The notes: generated from the letters alone by a model not told the origin. A stretch of DNA of 39,706 nucleotides from Firmicutes bacterium UBA3572 (GCA_002375985.1 DFNH01000025.1:7865-47570); one strand, 5' to 3'. Positions 23,360-31,900 are shown, counted from the first letter of the stretch. Translations and numbers: made by a program.

Positions 23360-24769
23360 ATGATCAAATTCGGTACGGACGGGTGGCGGGGGGTTATCGC
23401 TGCCGATTTTACTTTTGCCAACGTGACGCTGGTGACCGGGGCGATCGCCGACTTCGTGACCGCGCATAACCTGTCCGGTCGCGGGGTGGTCGTCGGGTAC
23501 GATAACCGCTTCTTGTCCGCGCAGTTTGCGGAGACGGTAGCCGGCGTGCTGGGCGGGCACGGCATCAAGGTTTATCTCGCCCGCCGGGCGCTGCCGACGC
23601 CGGTGGTCGCCTTCGCGGTGAAACACTATAACGCCGGCGGCGCGGTGATGCTTACCGCCAGTCACAACCCCCCCGAATACAACGGGATCAAGTTTATCCC
23701 GGAATACGCCGGCCCGGCGCTGCCCGAAATCACCGAAGAGATTGAAGAGTATATCCTGCGCCGGCAGCGCGCGGGGGCTGGGCCGGCTGCTCGGGCTGAC
23801 GGAAACGACTCCCACCGGGAGCTAGTCGACCCGGCCGAGGCTTACGCTGCGCACCTCCTGGATCTCATTGACGCCGACACCATCCGCAAGGCCCAACTAA
23901 CCGTGGTGGTGGATCCGCTGTACGGTGCGGGGATCGGTTACCTGGACGGGTTGCTGGGGAGTCTCGGCGCACGGGTCAGCACTCTGCACAATCACCGCGA
24001 TCCGCTCTTCGGGGGCTCACTGCCGGACCCCAGCGCTGCCAACCTCGAAACTCTGCGGGAGACCGTCCGGGAGGGAGGTGCGCATTTGGGCTTGGGGCTG
24101 GACGGTGATGCCGACCGGCTGGGCGTGATCGATGCTGACGGAAGCTACATTTCGCCAAACCAATTCCTGGCGTTGGTCTATTACCATCTGGTTACCCGCC
24201 GCGGGTGGGCAGGGCCGGTGGCCCGCACCGTGGCGACCACGCACCTGGTCGATCGAATCGCCCGGGACCACGGCCAGAAGGTGATTGAGACCCCGGTGGG
24301 GTTTAAGTTCATCGGTCAGGCTTTGTTGGAACGGGACTGCGTGGTGGGCGGCGAAGAGAGTGGGGGCCTTTCTCTCCGGGGACACGTGCCCGAAAAAGAC
24401 GGTCTCCTGGCGGGTATGCTCGCCGTCGAAATGGTGGCCGCGCACGGGAAGTCTCTGAAGGATCTGCTCCGGGAGGTAGGGGACGCCTACGGGCATCTTT
24501 GCAGCACGCGGGTGGACATCCGCACCGCCGCCGACCAGAAACCCGTGCTGCTGGAAAGGCTGCGCCGGCTGGCGCCGGACCGGCTGGCCGGACAGCCGGT
24601 GGTGACCCGGGTTACCGTGGACGGTACCAAGTTGGTGTTGGCGGACGGCGCCTGGGTTCTGGTCCGCGCTTCGGGTACCGAACCGGTTTTCCGGGTTTAC
24701 ACCGAGGCCCATTCGCCGGCGCAGCTGGTGGACATCCAGGAAGCCGTCCGCCAACTGGTGGACCTTTGA
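23360..24769 (+). CDS. Phosphoglucomutase/phosphomannomutase family protein
   Basis: 469 residues of the alpha-D-phosphohexomutase family. The N-terminal motif is IKFGTDGWRGVIAADF. The catalytic serine loop TASHNPPEYNGIKF has phospho-serine S101, the Mg loop is LGLDGDADRLGVID, the sugar loop is VGGEESGGLSLRGH and the phosphate loop is RASGTEPVFRVYTE. It interconverts hexose-6- and hexose-1-phosphates; glucose versus mannose specificity cannot be read from sequence alone. Close to galU, it plausibly feeds UDP-glucose production. Start ATG 23360; the ribosome site GTGTGGAGG lies 11 bp before. Confidence 0.88.
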   Translation: MIKFGTDGWRGVIAADFTFANVTLVTGAIADFVTAHNLSGRGVVVGYDNRFLSAQFAETVAGVLGGHGIKVYLARRALPTPVVAFAVKHYNAGGAVMLTASHNPPEYNGIKFIPEYAGPALPEITEEIEEYILRRQRAGAGPAARADGNDSHRELVDPAEAYAAHLLDLIDADTIRKAQLTVVVDPLYGAGIGYLDGLLGSLGARVSTLHNHRDPLFGGSLPDPSAANLETLRETVREGGAHLGLGLDGDADRLGVIDADGSYISPNQFLALVYYHLVTRRGWAGPVARTVATTHLVDRIARDHGQKVIETPVGFKFIGQALLERDCVVGGEESGGLSLRGHVPEKDGLLAGMLAVEMVAAHGKSLKDLLREVGDAYGHLCSTRVDIRTAADQKPVLLERLRRLAPDRLAGQPVVTRVTVDGTKLVLADGAWVLVRASGTEPVFRVYTEAHSPAQLVDIQEAVRQLVDL

Positions 24770-24827
24770 ACAAGGGACGAAATACAACCCGCTCCCGGGA
24801 GGCCAGAGCCGGATAAGAGGTAATTAG

Positions 24828-25138
24828 CTGACTAAACAGGAAGACGAAGCCCGGCTGCGGCAGATCACCGACCACATGCTGGACCTGGTGCTCCAAACCG
24901 GTCCGGGCGGACTGAAAGCCGGTGTGGTAGCCCTTTATACTACCAGGTTGGGTTGTGTACCGCCCAACTCGAATGCCGCGCCCGGCACGCAGCCGGACAC
25001 TCCCTCCGGAAAGCCAAGAACCATTCCGAAGCCGTGACCGAGCTCCGCCGTTGCGCCGGGACGCAGTTTGACCCGCAGTTGGTAGAAGTATTTATCCAGT
25101 TGCTGGAGGAAGAAAACCGTTATAAGAGGCAAATATAA
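24828..25138 (+). pseudogene. Remnant of a PAS/HD-GYP signalling gene (large internal deletion)
   Basis: From CTG 24828 (AAGAGG 7 bp upstream) one frame reads LTKQEDEARLRQITDHMLDL then VLQTGPGG, like the beginning of a PAS domain; it ends at TGA 25035. A second frame (to TAA 25136-25138) reads RKAKNHSEAVTELRRCAGTQ then FDPQLVEVFIQLLEEEN, the C-terminal end of an HD-GYP cyclic-di-GMP phosphodiesterase. The HD and GYP catalytic motifs and most of the PAS domain are missing. Several hundred residues must have been deleted. Neither piece can be active. Confidence 0.6.
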
Positions 25139-25235
25139 GGACAAAAGGGGACGGTTCCCCTTCCACTTTGCGCGGATAGCCCTGGTGTTTGTGTAGATAA
25201 AACAGTCATGTTGTGAAGGGCAGGGAAAGCAAAAC

Positions 25236-26825
25236 ATGCCTGTCCCCTTTTTGCGGCTGTTTATTCAAGCCACGCTTTTAATTGCCGTTTTGAATTTTTT
25301 GTCCCGGGTCTTGGGTCTGGGCCGGGAGATCGCGATCGCCCACCAGTTCGGGGCCACTTTCGCCACCGACGCCTATTTGGTGGCCCTGACCATTCCCAGC
25401 ATTCTTTTTATGGTGTTTTCCCAGGCGTTGGCGACCGTGGTCGTGCCGGTGTTTACCGAATACAAGGCCCGGGGGGAGACCGCCGAGGCCTGGCGGGTAG
25501 CGGCCGCCGTGGTGAACCTGCTCCTTTTGGTTTTGGCGGCGGTGACCGTGACCGGTTTGGCTCTCGCGCCGGTGCTCGTCCGGCTGATTGCCCCCGGTTT
25601 TGACGGGGCCGTTTTGGAACTGGCCGTGACCCTGACCCGGATTATGTTTCCGCTGCTGGTGTTTTCCGGGCTCGCTACGGTGTTCAACGGTTTTTTGAAC
25701 GCGAACAACATCTTCGGCATCCCGGCTTTCAGCGGCGCGGTGAACAACCTGGTGATTATCGCCGCGGCTCTCACCCTGGGCAGCCTGTTCGGCATCCACG
25801 GCCTGGCTTGCGGCACCGTCCTTGGTATGGTGGCCGCTGGCTTGGTCCAGTTGCCCAGCCTTTACCGGGCCGGTTTTCGTTTCCGGCCGGTGATTGACCG
25901 CCGCCACCCGGGGGTGAAAAAGGTTTGGCACCTGATGTTGCCCATCACCCTCGGGATCGCCATCAGCCAATTGTACATCTTGATCGACCGGGTGTTGGCC
26001 TCGCTCCTGGTGGAGGGGAGTATCGCCGCCCTGAACTTCGCCAATAAGCTGATCCAGCTTCCGGTCAGTCTGTTCGTGCTCGCCCTGAGCACCGCCGTGT
26101 TTCCTACTCTGACCACCTGGGCCGCGGAGGGCAAGGAAGCCGAGGTGCGGCACACCATGCGGCGGGCCCTGAGGATCATCGTGCTGACCACCTTGCCGGC
26201 GGCGGTGGGGTTGATGGTCTTACGCTACCCCGTGGTGCAGCTCCTTTTTGAACGAGGGGCTTTCGATGAGCGGGCGACCGCCTTGACCGCTTTTGCCCTG
26301 CTGTTCTACGCCGTTGGTTTGGTGGGGCTGGCGGCCAACATCCTGCTCACCCGGGGGTTTTACGCTTTCCAGGACACCCGGACACCGGTGAAACTCCTCG
26401 TGGTGAATGTGGTGTTGAACCTGGCCTTAAGCCTTGCCCTAATGGGGCCGCTCCAGGTCGGCGGCCTGGCACTGGCCAGTTCGCTGGCCGCCTTGGTGAA
26501 CACCGGGCTGTTGGTGCGCTTCATGGACCGCCGGCTGCCGGGCCTATGGTGTCCGGCGGAATGGTGCCGGTTCGGGGCCGGGGTGTTGGCCGCTTCCGGG
26601 TTGCTGGCCATTGCGGTGTATGCGGTGAATGCGGCGTTGGCCGGGGTGGTGCCCCCCGGTACGATCGGGCTGATCCTGCAGGTCGGGGGGGCGATCGCGG
26701 CGGGCGTCGCGGCCTACGTGGCGGCTTGCCTGCTACTCGGTCTTGAAGAGATTGATATCCTGCGCCGGGCCGCCCGCGAACTCGGGGGGTCGTTACTGCG
26801 CAACGTTTTCAGGCACGGCCGGTAA
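25236..26825 (+). CDS. murJ: Lipid II flippase MurJ (MviN family)
   Basis: 529 residues, about 14 TM helices of the MOP superfamily. Family blocks are LNFLSRVLGLGREIAIAHQF, TLTRIMFPLLVFSGLATVFN, VLASLLVEGSIAALNFANKL, QLLFERGAFDERATALTAFA and RGFYAFQDTRTPVKLLVVNV. It flips undecaprenyl-linked peptidoglycan precursor or a related lipid-linked polymer. The ATG and the next six codons (MPVPFLR) are made of a REP-like element, ACATGCCTGTCCCCTTTTT. The upstream AGGGAAAG is a moderate ribosome site. Overall length is normal. Confidence 0.92.
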   Translation: MPVPFLRLFIQATLLIAVLNFLSRVLGLGREIAIAHQFGATFATDAYLVALTIPSILFMVFSQALATVVVPVFTEYKARGETAEAWRVAAAVVNLLLLVLAAVTVTGLALAPVLVRLIAPGFDGAVLELAVTLTRIMFPLLVFSGLATVFNGFLNANNIFGIPAFSGAVNNLVIIAAALTLGSLFGIHGLACGTVLGMVAAGLVQLPSLYRAGFRFRPVIDRRHPGVKKVWHLMLPITLGIAISQLYILIDRVLASLLVEGSIAALNFANKLIQLPVSLFVLALSTAVFPTLTTWAAEGKEAEVRHTMRRALRIIVLTTLPAAVGLMVLRYPVVQLLFERGAFDERATALTAFALLFYAVGLVGLAANILLTRGFYAFQDTRTPVKLLVVNVVLNLALSLALMGPLQVGGLALASSLAALVNTGLLVRFMDRRLPGLWCPAEWCRFGAGVLAASGLLAIAVYAVNAALAGVVPPGTIGLILQVGGAIAAGVAAYVAACLLLGLEEIDILRRAARELGGSLLRNVFRHGR

Positions 26826-26870
26826 CCGCTTTTGGCCCCGCGGCATACCATGCTTTCGTGGGGGTGTTGC

Positions 26871-27128
26871 ATGATGCTCAAGGCGTCCCATCTTGCTTCC
26901 CGGGACATCATTAACGTGGTGGACGGCCGGCGCCTGGGCCCGTTAAAGGACCTGGAACTCGACAATGAAACCGGCGCGGTGCAAGCCCTGGTGCTGCAGA
27001 GCAACCAGCGGTACCTTTGGTTTTTTCGCCGCGGCCGGGACGTGGTGGTGCCCTGGACGCAAATCCGGAAAATCGGGGTGGACGCCATTTTGGTGGAAGT
27101 CCCGGTCGCGGAGGTTTCCGGCTCCTGA
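26871..27128 (+). CDS. YlmC/YmxH family PRC-barrel protein
   Basis: 85 residues from the ATGATG at 26871, preceded by GGGGGTG. The frame is open upstream to 26832 without conservation. The PRC-barrel core is LKASHLASRDIINVVDGRRL, GPLKDLELDNETGAVQALVL and VVPWTQIRKIGVDAILVEV. YlmC/YmxH proteins are small sporulation-associated proteins in Bacillota with no known biochemical activity. It lies 45 bp after murJ. Confidence 0.85.
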   Translation: MMLKASHLASRDIINVVDGRRLGPLKDLELDNETGAVQALVLQSNQRYLWFFRRGRDVVVPWTQIRKIGVDAILVEVPVAEVSGS

Positions 27129-27173
27129 CGGTTTGTTCCCCCGGCCACCGGCTAAAAAGTTTCGGCCTCCCGT

Positions 27174-27228
27174 TTGTTAACCACCCGTAAAAATAGGGTT
27201 GACGATCCATCTTTCCCTCTTTTATAAT
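27174..27228 (+). promoter_or_regulatory. bioY promoter with BirA-type operator
   Basis: TTGACG (27199-27204), 18 bp, TATAAT (27223-27228). Overlapping the -35 is a bipartite inverted repeat: TTGTTAACC (27174-27182), 14 bp, GGTTGACGA (27197-27205). This matches the BirA operator layout (TTGTTAACC-N14-16-GGTTAACAA) with two mismatches in the right arm. Repression of bioY by biotinyl-AMP-bound BirA is inferred. Confidence 0.7.
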
Positions 27229-27264
27229 GGGCGCAAGAATTTACTTTGGGGAGGGGAAGGTTAA

Positions 27265-27858
27265 ATGCGTTTGACCGCCGTTGCGCACGCGTACGGCAGC
27301 CGTGCTTTCCGTTGGTGCGAGGAGCTGAGTCTGCCCAAGAAACTGGCCCTGGCCGCCGCCTTCGCGGTGTTCCTGGCGCTGGCCGCCCAGATCCGGCTGC
27401 CGGTGCCCTGGAGTCCGGTACCGGTCACCGGGCAAACCTTTGTGGTTCTGTTGGCCGGGGTGCTGCTGGGCCGGAGTTGGGGCGCTTTCAGCATGGGGCT
27501 GTACGCCGGTGCCGGGGCCCTGGGCGCGCCTGTTTTCGCCGGCGGGGCCGCCGGCTTGGCCGTTCTCGCCGGTCCCACCGGGGGGTATATTGCCGGCTTT
27601 GTATTGGCCGCCGCCTTTGTGGGCTATGCCGTGCGGGCCTATCCGGCCCTGCGCGGCGTGGTGGGCCTTACCGCCCTGCTGCTGGTCGCCAACTTCGTGA
27701 TCATTCACGGCCTGGGCCTTTTGTACCTGGGTTATCTCACCGGGGCCGACCTGCCCGCGCTGCTGTGGATGGGCACCATTCCGTTCATCGTCGGGGACGT
27801 TACCAAGATATTGGCTGCCGTCGCAGTCGCGAGTGTAGTTTTGCCCAGGGAACCGTAA
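27265..27858 (+). CDS. bioY: Biotin transporter BioY (ECF S component)
   Basis: 197 residues, about six TM helices. BioY blocks are IRLPVPWSPVPVTGQTFVVL, LAGVLLGRSWGAFSMGLYA, GAGALGAPVFAGGAAGL, AGPTGGYIAGFVLAAAFVGY and LYLGYLTGADLPALLWMGTI then PFIVGDVTKILAA. It binds and imports biotin, usually with a shared ECF module, although no ATPase or EcfT gene is near. A 30-residue N-terminal extension precedes the first helix. GGGGAGGGGAAGG is the ribosome site. It is preceded by a BirA-like operator. Confidence 0.9.
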   Translation: MRLTAVAHAYGSRAFRWCEELSLPKKLALAAAFAVFLALAAQIRLPVPWSPVPVTGQTFVVLLAGVLLGRSWGAFSMGLYAGAGALGAPVFAGGAAGLAVLAGPTGGYIAGFVLAAAFVGYAVRAYPALRGVVGLTALLLVANFVIIHGLGLLYLGYLTGADLPALLWMGTIPFIVGDVTKILAAVAVASVVLPREP

Positions 27859-27895
27859 AAAAACCATCCGCCGGCTGCTATGTGGTGTATACCGG

Positions 27896-27926
27896 GGTCG
27901 CCCGTCTTTAGGGGCGGCCGAAATTT
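27896..27926 (+). terminator. Terminator after bioY
   Basis: GGTCGCCC (27897-27903 region) pairs with GGGCGGCC (27912-27919) with one mismatch and a 7-nt loop, followed by GAAATTTTT. Confidence 0.65.
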
Positions 27927-27938
27927 TTGCCGGGTTTT

Positions 27939-27967
27939 TTGACATGTTTTAGACCGACTGCTAAAAT
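27939..27967 (+). promoter_or_regulatory. metK promoter
   Basis: A perfect TTGACA (27939-27944), 17 bp, TAAAAT (27962-27967). The predicted leader before metK is only about 40 nt, too short for a SAM riboswitch; none is seen. Confidence 0.8.
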
Positions 27968-28015
27968 TATTTCGTAATTTGCCAAGCAGAAAACCGAGAG
28001 ATGGGAGCGAGCAAC

Positions 28016-29203
28016 TTGGCGCAACATCTGTTTACGTCAGAGTCGGTTACCGAGGGTCATCCGGACAAGATCGCCGACCAGGTCTCGGACGCCATCCTGG
28101 ACAGCATTCTTTCCCGGGACCCCCTGGCCCGGGTGGCGTGCGAAACGTTGGTGACCACCGGACTGGTCCTGATCTCCGGGGAAATCACCTGCCAGTGTTA
28201 CGTGGATATTCCGCACATCGTTCGTGAGACCATACGCGAAATCGGTTACACGCGGGCGAAGTACGGTTTCGACTGTGATACCTGTGCCGTGCTGACCAGC
28301 ATCGACGAGCAGTCCCCGGACATTTCGATCGGCGTGGATCAGGCCTTGGAGACCAGGGAGGGACAGGCTCTGGACGATCTGTTCGACCGGGTGGGGGCCG
28401 GGGACCAAGGAATAATGGTCGGTTACGCTACCGACGAAACCCCTGAACTGATGCCCATGCCCATCGCGCTGGCGCACCGGCTGGCGCGCCGGCTGGCGGC
28501 CGTGCGCAAGAACGGGACCTTGCCTTACCTGCGTCCCGACGGCAAGACGCAGGTCACCGTACGGTACGAAAACGGCCGCCCGGTGAAGGTCGACACGGTT
28601 GTGATCTCGGCTCAACACCACCCGGCGGTCGATTTGGGCAGCATCCGGGCCGACCTGATCGAGAAGGTGATCCAGCCTGTCGTGCCGGTTCACCTGATCA
28701 CCAAATCCACCCGCTACCTGGTCAACCCGACCGGAAGGTTTGTCATCGGCGGTCCCCAGGCCGACACCGGCTTAACCGGCCGGAAGATCGTGGTGGACAC
28801 CTACGGCGGTATGGCGCGGCACGGCGGCGGTGCTTTTTCCGGTAAAGATCCGACCAAAGTCGACCGCTCCGCTTCGTACGCCGCCCGTTACGTAGCGAAG
28901 AATATTGTGGCTGCCGGCTTGGCCTCCAAGTGTGAGGTGCACGTGGCTTACGCCATCGGGGTGGCCCGCCCGGTGGCGGTGCGGGTCGATACCTTTGGCA
29001 CCGGCCGGATAGACGAGCAGCGGTTGGAGAGACTGGTCCGGGAACACTTTGACCTGCGCCCGGCGGCGATTATTCACCATCTGGACCTGCGCCGCCCGAT
29101 TTACAAACAGACCGCAGCTTACGGGCATTTCGGCCGGAGTGACCTGGACCTGCCCTGGGAACGGACCGACAAGGCCGAAGCCCTGCGGGCGGCCGCCGAG
29201 TGA
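28016..29203 (+). CDS. metK: S-adenosylmethionine synthetase
   Basis: 395 residues from TTG 28016 with GGGAG (28004-28008) 7 bp before; an in-frame ATG at 28001 would add five residues but lacks a properly spaced ribosome site. Blocks: LFTSESVTEGHPDKIADQVS, DQGIMVGYATDETPELMPMP, RPDGKTQVTVRYENGRPVKV, GRFVIGGPQADTGLTGRKI and GGAFSGKDPTKVDRSASYAA. It makes SAM from ATP and methionine and is full length. The stop codon is the first base triplet of a heptamer array, followed by a strong terminator. Confidence 0.95.
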   Translation: MAQHLFTSESVTEGHPDKIADQVSDAILDSILSRDPLARVACETLVTTGLVLISGEITCQCYVDIPHIVRETIREIGYTRAKYGFDCDTCAVLTSIDEQSPDISIGVDQALETREGQALDDLFDRVGAGDQGIMVGYATDETPELMPMPIALAHRLARRLAAVRKNGTLPYLRPDGKTQVTVRYENGRPVKVDTVVISAQHHPAVDLGSIRADLIEKVIQPVVPVHLITKSTRYLVNPTGRFVIGGPQADTGLTGRKIVVDTYGGMARHGGGAFSGKDPTKVDRSASYAARYVAKNIVAAGLASKCEVHVAYAIGVARPVAVRVDTFGTGRIDEQRLERLVREHFDLRPAAIIHHLDLRRPIYKQTAAYGHFGRSDLDLPWERTDKAEALRAAAE

Positions 29204-29235
29204 GAAGAGAGAAGTGAGAGGTTGGAAGTGGGATT
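29201..29235. repeat. Heptamer tandem repeat (TGAGAAG type) overlapping the metK stop
   Basis: Units TGAGAAG, AGAGAAG, TGAGAGG, TTGGAAG, TGGGATT. The reverse complement (CTTCTCA/CTTCCAA) is the same family as the units at 1471-1497. The first TGA is the metK stop codon. Confidence 0.7.
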
Positions 29236-29243
29236 GAAGGATG

Positions 29244-29280
29244 GGATGCGGCCGTACGGCCGCATCCGTTATTAATTTTG
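29244..29280 (+). terminator. Terminator of metK
   Basis: A perfect 24-bp palindrome, GGATGCGGCCGT/ACGGCCGCATCC (29244-29267), followed by GTTATTAATTTTG. Confidence 0.8.
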
Positions 29281-29424
29281 CTTCTTAACCCTTACTGAAA
29301 GCTTTTCAGGCTTTGCCTAGTGACTCTCCCCGCCGTTAACTCTTTTACCCCCGCGCCTCGGGTGTCGGCCTGGAGGAAAACGGACCTTCTTGTCGAATTT
29401 GGCAGTCAAGGAGGTGAGGGTCCG

Positions 29425-31125
29425 GTGCGTGCCAGCCAGGTGCTGCACATACTCTACCTCTGGGCGGTGGTCGTCGGGGCCGCGGTGTTACTCGGGCGGC
29501 TTTTCCCCGCGGTTGATCTGGACTTCGGTGTCGAACTGGCCGTGCTGGTGCTGGTGCTGATGGCCGCCGAGTGGCTGGTGGTTTCCTTTCCCCACGGACA
29601 GCTTTCCAGCAGCTACGCGGTAACCTTCGGCACTTTTTTGCTTTTCGGACCCGCGGCGGCGGCCTGGGTCAGCGCCCTGGGTACCCTGTTCGGGCAGGGG
29701 ATTGCCAACCGTGGCAACCCGGTGCGCACCACGTTGTTTAACGCCGCTCAGACCGTGCTGGCGGTTTACGGGGCCTACCTGTTTTACCTGTTCTGCGGCG
29801 GCACCGCCTTCCCCGGGGAAATGTTGGTCTTCACCAACGTTTTGCCGCTATTGGCCTTTTCGGCGGCGCACTTTTTGTTAAATCACCTGCTGGTTTATCT
29901 TTACCTGCTTCCCGGCGGTCGGCTGCGCTCCGTTGGGTGGCGCCAGGCTCTTTCCTGGGACGCCTCGACCTACCTGTTCCTGGTACCGCTGGGCTTTTTG
30001 GTGGCCATGGTTTACCAGGGCGGCGGATTCACCGCCGCCTTTCTGGTTTTACTCCTGAGCCTGGTGGTTCAGGTGTTTCTGCACCGGTACGTCCGCTTGG
30101 CACTTACCAACCAGGAATTGCGTGTATTGTACGAGGTGGCTAGGCGACTCGGCAGCAATCACGATTCCGACGCCATGCTCGATATGGTCCTGCGTGAAAC
30201 CAGGCGGATTGTGCCCTACCACACCGCCGCCGTTTACCTTTGGTCCGAGGAGCGGGGGCTGTTCGTGCCGGCAGTGGTGCACAGCCCTTACGCTGCCGAG
30301 CTGCAGGACATCGTCTACGAGCGGGCCGAAGGCATCGTCGGCTGGACGGCCGAGAACAGGGAGTCATGCCTGGTGGCAGATACCCGTACCGATCCGCTGT
30401 GGGCCGAAACGTGGGGACTGACGCAGTTTCTGCGTTCCTTGCTGGTTATTCCCTTAGTGCACGAGGATGAGGTCTTGGGGGTGATGGTGATCGGGGAACG
30501 GCGTCCGGACGCGTATCACGAGGGTAATTTGCACTTGTTGAACATTGTGGCCGGACAGGTAGCGGTGGCCGTGGACAACGCCCGGCTGCGCCGCCGGATG
30601 GACCGGTTGGCCGGCTACGATCCGCTGACCGGCCTGCCGAACCGGTATCATTTCCAGCGGCAGCTGCAGGGGGAACTGGGGCGCACGCGCAACCAGGATC
30701 TCCCGCTGGCGGTGGTGCTCGTTGATGTTGGTGGCTTACGGTCTCTAAACGCTCGGTTCGGATTTGCGGTCGGCGATCACGCCTTGATACAGGTCGCCCG
30801 GCTGCTGGAGGAAAAGGTAGCGCCGACCGGTACCGTCGCCCGCTACGGCGGGGCCACGTTTGCGCTGCTTCTCCCGGGCACCGGAGAGATCCGCGCCGCC
30901 GACCTGACCGAGCGGCTGGAACGCGCCGTCGGGCAACTGTCTTTCGGGGCCGAGGGCCGGGAGGAGCGGCTGCGGCTGACGGTGCGTTCTGGCTTGGCCG
31001 TATCGCCCCTGGACGGGGCAACACCCCAAGCGCTTTTGCGCCGGGCCGAGGAAAAGCTTTACACCGCGGTGGCGGCGGCGTCCGCCGCCGTTTGGGGATC
31101 AGGGGATGGTTCGGCCGGTGTTTAG
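29425..31125 (+). CDS. Membrane GAF / degenerate GGDEF signalling protein
   Basis: 566 residues from GTG 29425, chosen because AAGGAGGTG (29408-29416) lies 8 bp before; the frame is open back to 29320. About seven or eight N-terminal TM helices (residues 1-225, MASE-like) are followed by a GAF domain (about 240-385) and a GGDEF domain (from about 397, starting YDPLTGLPNRYHFQRQLQGE). The GGDEF signature is replaced by RYGGATF, and the metal-site region is DVGGLRSLNARFGFAVGD. It therefore probably cannot make cyclic-di-GMP and may act as a sensor of ligand or redox through GAF. It overlaps comF by 20 bp. Confidence 0.82.
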   Translation: MRASQVLHILYLWAVVVGAAVLLGRLFPAVDLDFGVELAVLVLVLMAAEWLVVSFPHGQLSSSYAVTFGTFLLFGPAAAAWVSALGTLFGQGIANRGNPVRTTLFNAAQTVLAVYGAYLFYLFCGGTAFPGEMLVFTNVLPLLAFSAAHFLLNHLLVYLYLLPGGRLRSVGWRQALSWDASTYLFLVPLGFLVAMVYQGGGFTAAFLVLLLSLVVQVFLHRYVRLALTNQELRVLYEVARRLGSNHDSDAMLDMVLRETRRIVPYHTAAVYLWSEERGLFVPAVVHSPYAAELQDIVYERAEGIVGWTAENRESCLVADTRTDPLWAETWGLTQFLRSLLVIPLVHEDEVLGVMVIGERRPDAYHEGNLHLLNIVAGQVAVAVDNARLRRRMDRLAGYDPLTGLPNRYHFQRQLQGELGRTRNQDLPLAVVLVDVGGLRSLNARFGFAVGDHALIQVARLLEEKVAPTGTVARYGGATFALLLPGTGEIRAADLTERLERAVGQLSFGAEGREERLRLTVRSGLAVSPLDGATPQALLRRAEEKLYTAVAAASAAVWGSGDGSAGV

Positions 31126-31870
31126 CCTGCGTGACGTCTGGAGTGCACTGGTTGATCTGGTTTTTCCCCGGGCCCGGGGTTGTCCGGTTTGCGGCGCCGG
31201 GGAGGAACCGGAGCTCTGCCTGGCCTGCCGGGAGGCCATACGGGCGCTGTCCGGGCAGCGACACTGCAACTGGTGCGGGCGTTTTACCCGCAATCTGTGG
31301 GCCCATACGCCGTACTGTCCGGATTGCCGGACGGCCCAGTGGCCCTTCGACCGTTGCCGGGCTTACGGGCCGTACGAGGGGGTGCTGCGCGACGCCGTGC
31401 ACCGTTTAAAGTACGGCGGCGCCCGGGAGTTGGCCCGACCCCTGGGTGAATTCATGGCCCGGGCCGTGCGCGAGCATGTGGCCTACTACACGGCCGATAT
31501 CTTGGTACCGGTGCCGCTCACCGAGGAAGATTTTATGCGCCGCGGCTTCAACCAGGCGGCGCTATTGGCCAACGTGGTCAGTCGGGAGTTGGGCATCCCG
31601 ACCCGGGCCGTGCTGGCCAAGGTGCGCCGGACACCAGCCCAGGCCGGGCTGGCGCGGGCGGCGCGCCTTACCAATCTGTCGGGGGCGTTCGCCCTGGTCG
31701 GTGACGAAGCGGTTGTCCGGGGACGGGCGGTGGTGGTGGTGGATGATGTGTTTACTACCGGCAGCACTCTATCCGAGGCCGCCCGGGTGCTCCGGGCCGC
31801 CGGAGCCGAGCGGGTTTTGGGGTTGGTTTTTGTCGCCGGAAGGTACCCAAACTTAGCCCCAAAAAGCTAA
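31106..31870 (+). CDS. comF: ComF family protein (double zinc-finger phosphoribosyltransferase)
   Basis: 254 residues. Cysteine pairs CPVC, CLAC, CNWC and CPDC (residues about 26-76) form the ComF double zinc finger. The C-terminal phosphoribosyltransferase-like domain has FMRRGFNQAALLA and the PRPP loop VVVVDDVFTTGSTLSEAARV. ComF takes part in DNA uptake during competence in Bacillus subtilis; in other bacteria it is kept without natural competence. The start overlaps the preceding signalling gene, suggesting coupling. Confidence 0.88.
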   Translation: MVRPVFSLRDVWSALVDLVFPRARGCPVCGAGEEPELCLACREAIRALSGQRHCNWCGRFTRNLWAHTPYCPDCRTAQWPFDRCRAYGPYEGVLRDAVHRLKYGGARELARPLGEFMARAVREHVAYYTADILVPVPLTEEDFMRRGFNQAALLANVVSRELGIPTRAVLAKVRRTPAQAGLARAARLTNLSGAFALVGDEAVVRGRAVVVVDDVFTTGSTLSEAARVLRAAGAERVLGLVFVAGRYPNLAPKS

Positions 31871-31900
31871 TTGCGACATGGAGTAACACTGGATTTGGGG

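Noticed and set aside
27859..28015. SAM riboswitch before metK
   Set aside because: The promoter at 27939-27967 leaves only about 40 nt of leader and no SAM-I type helices are seen.
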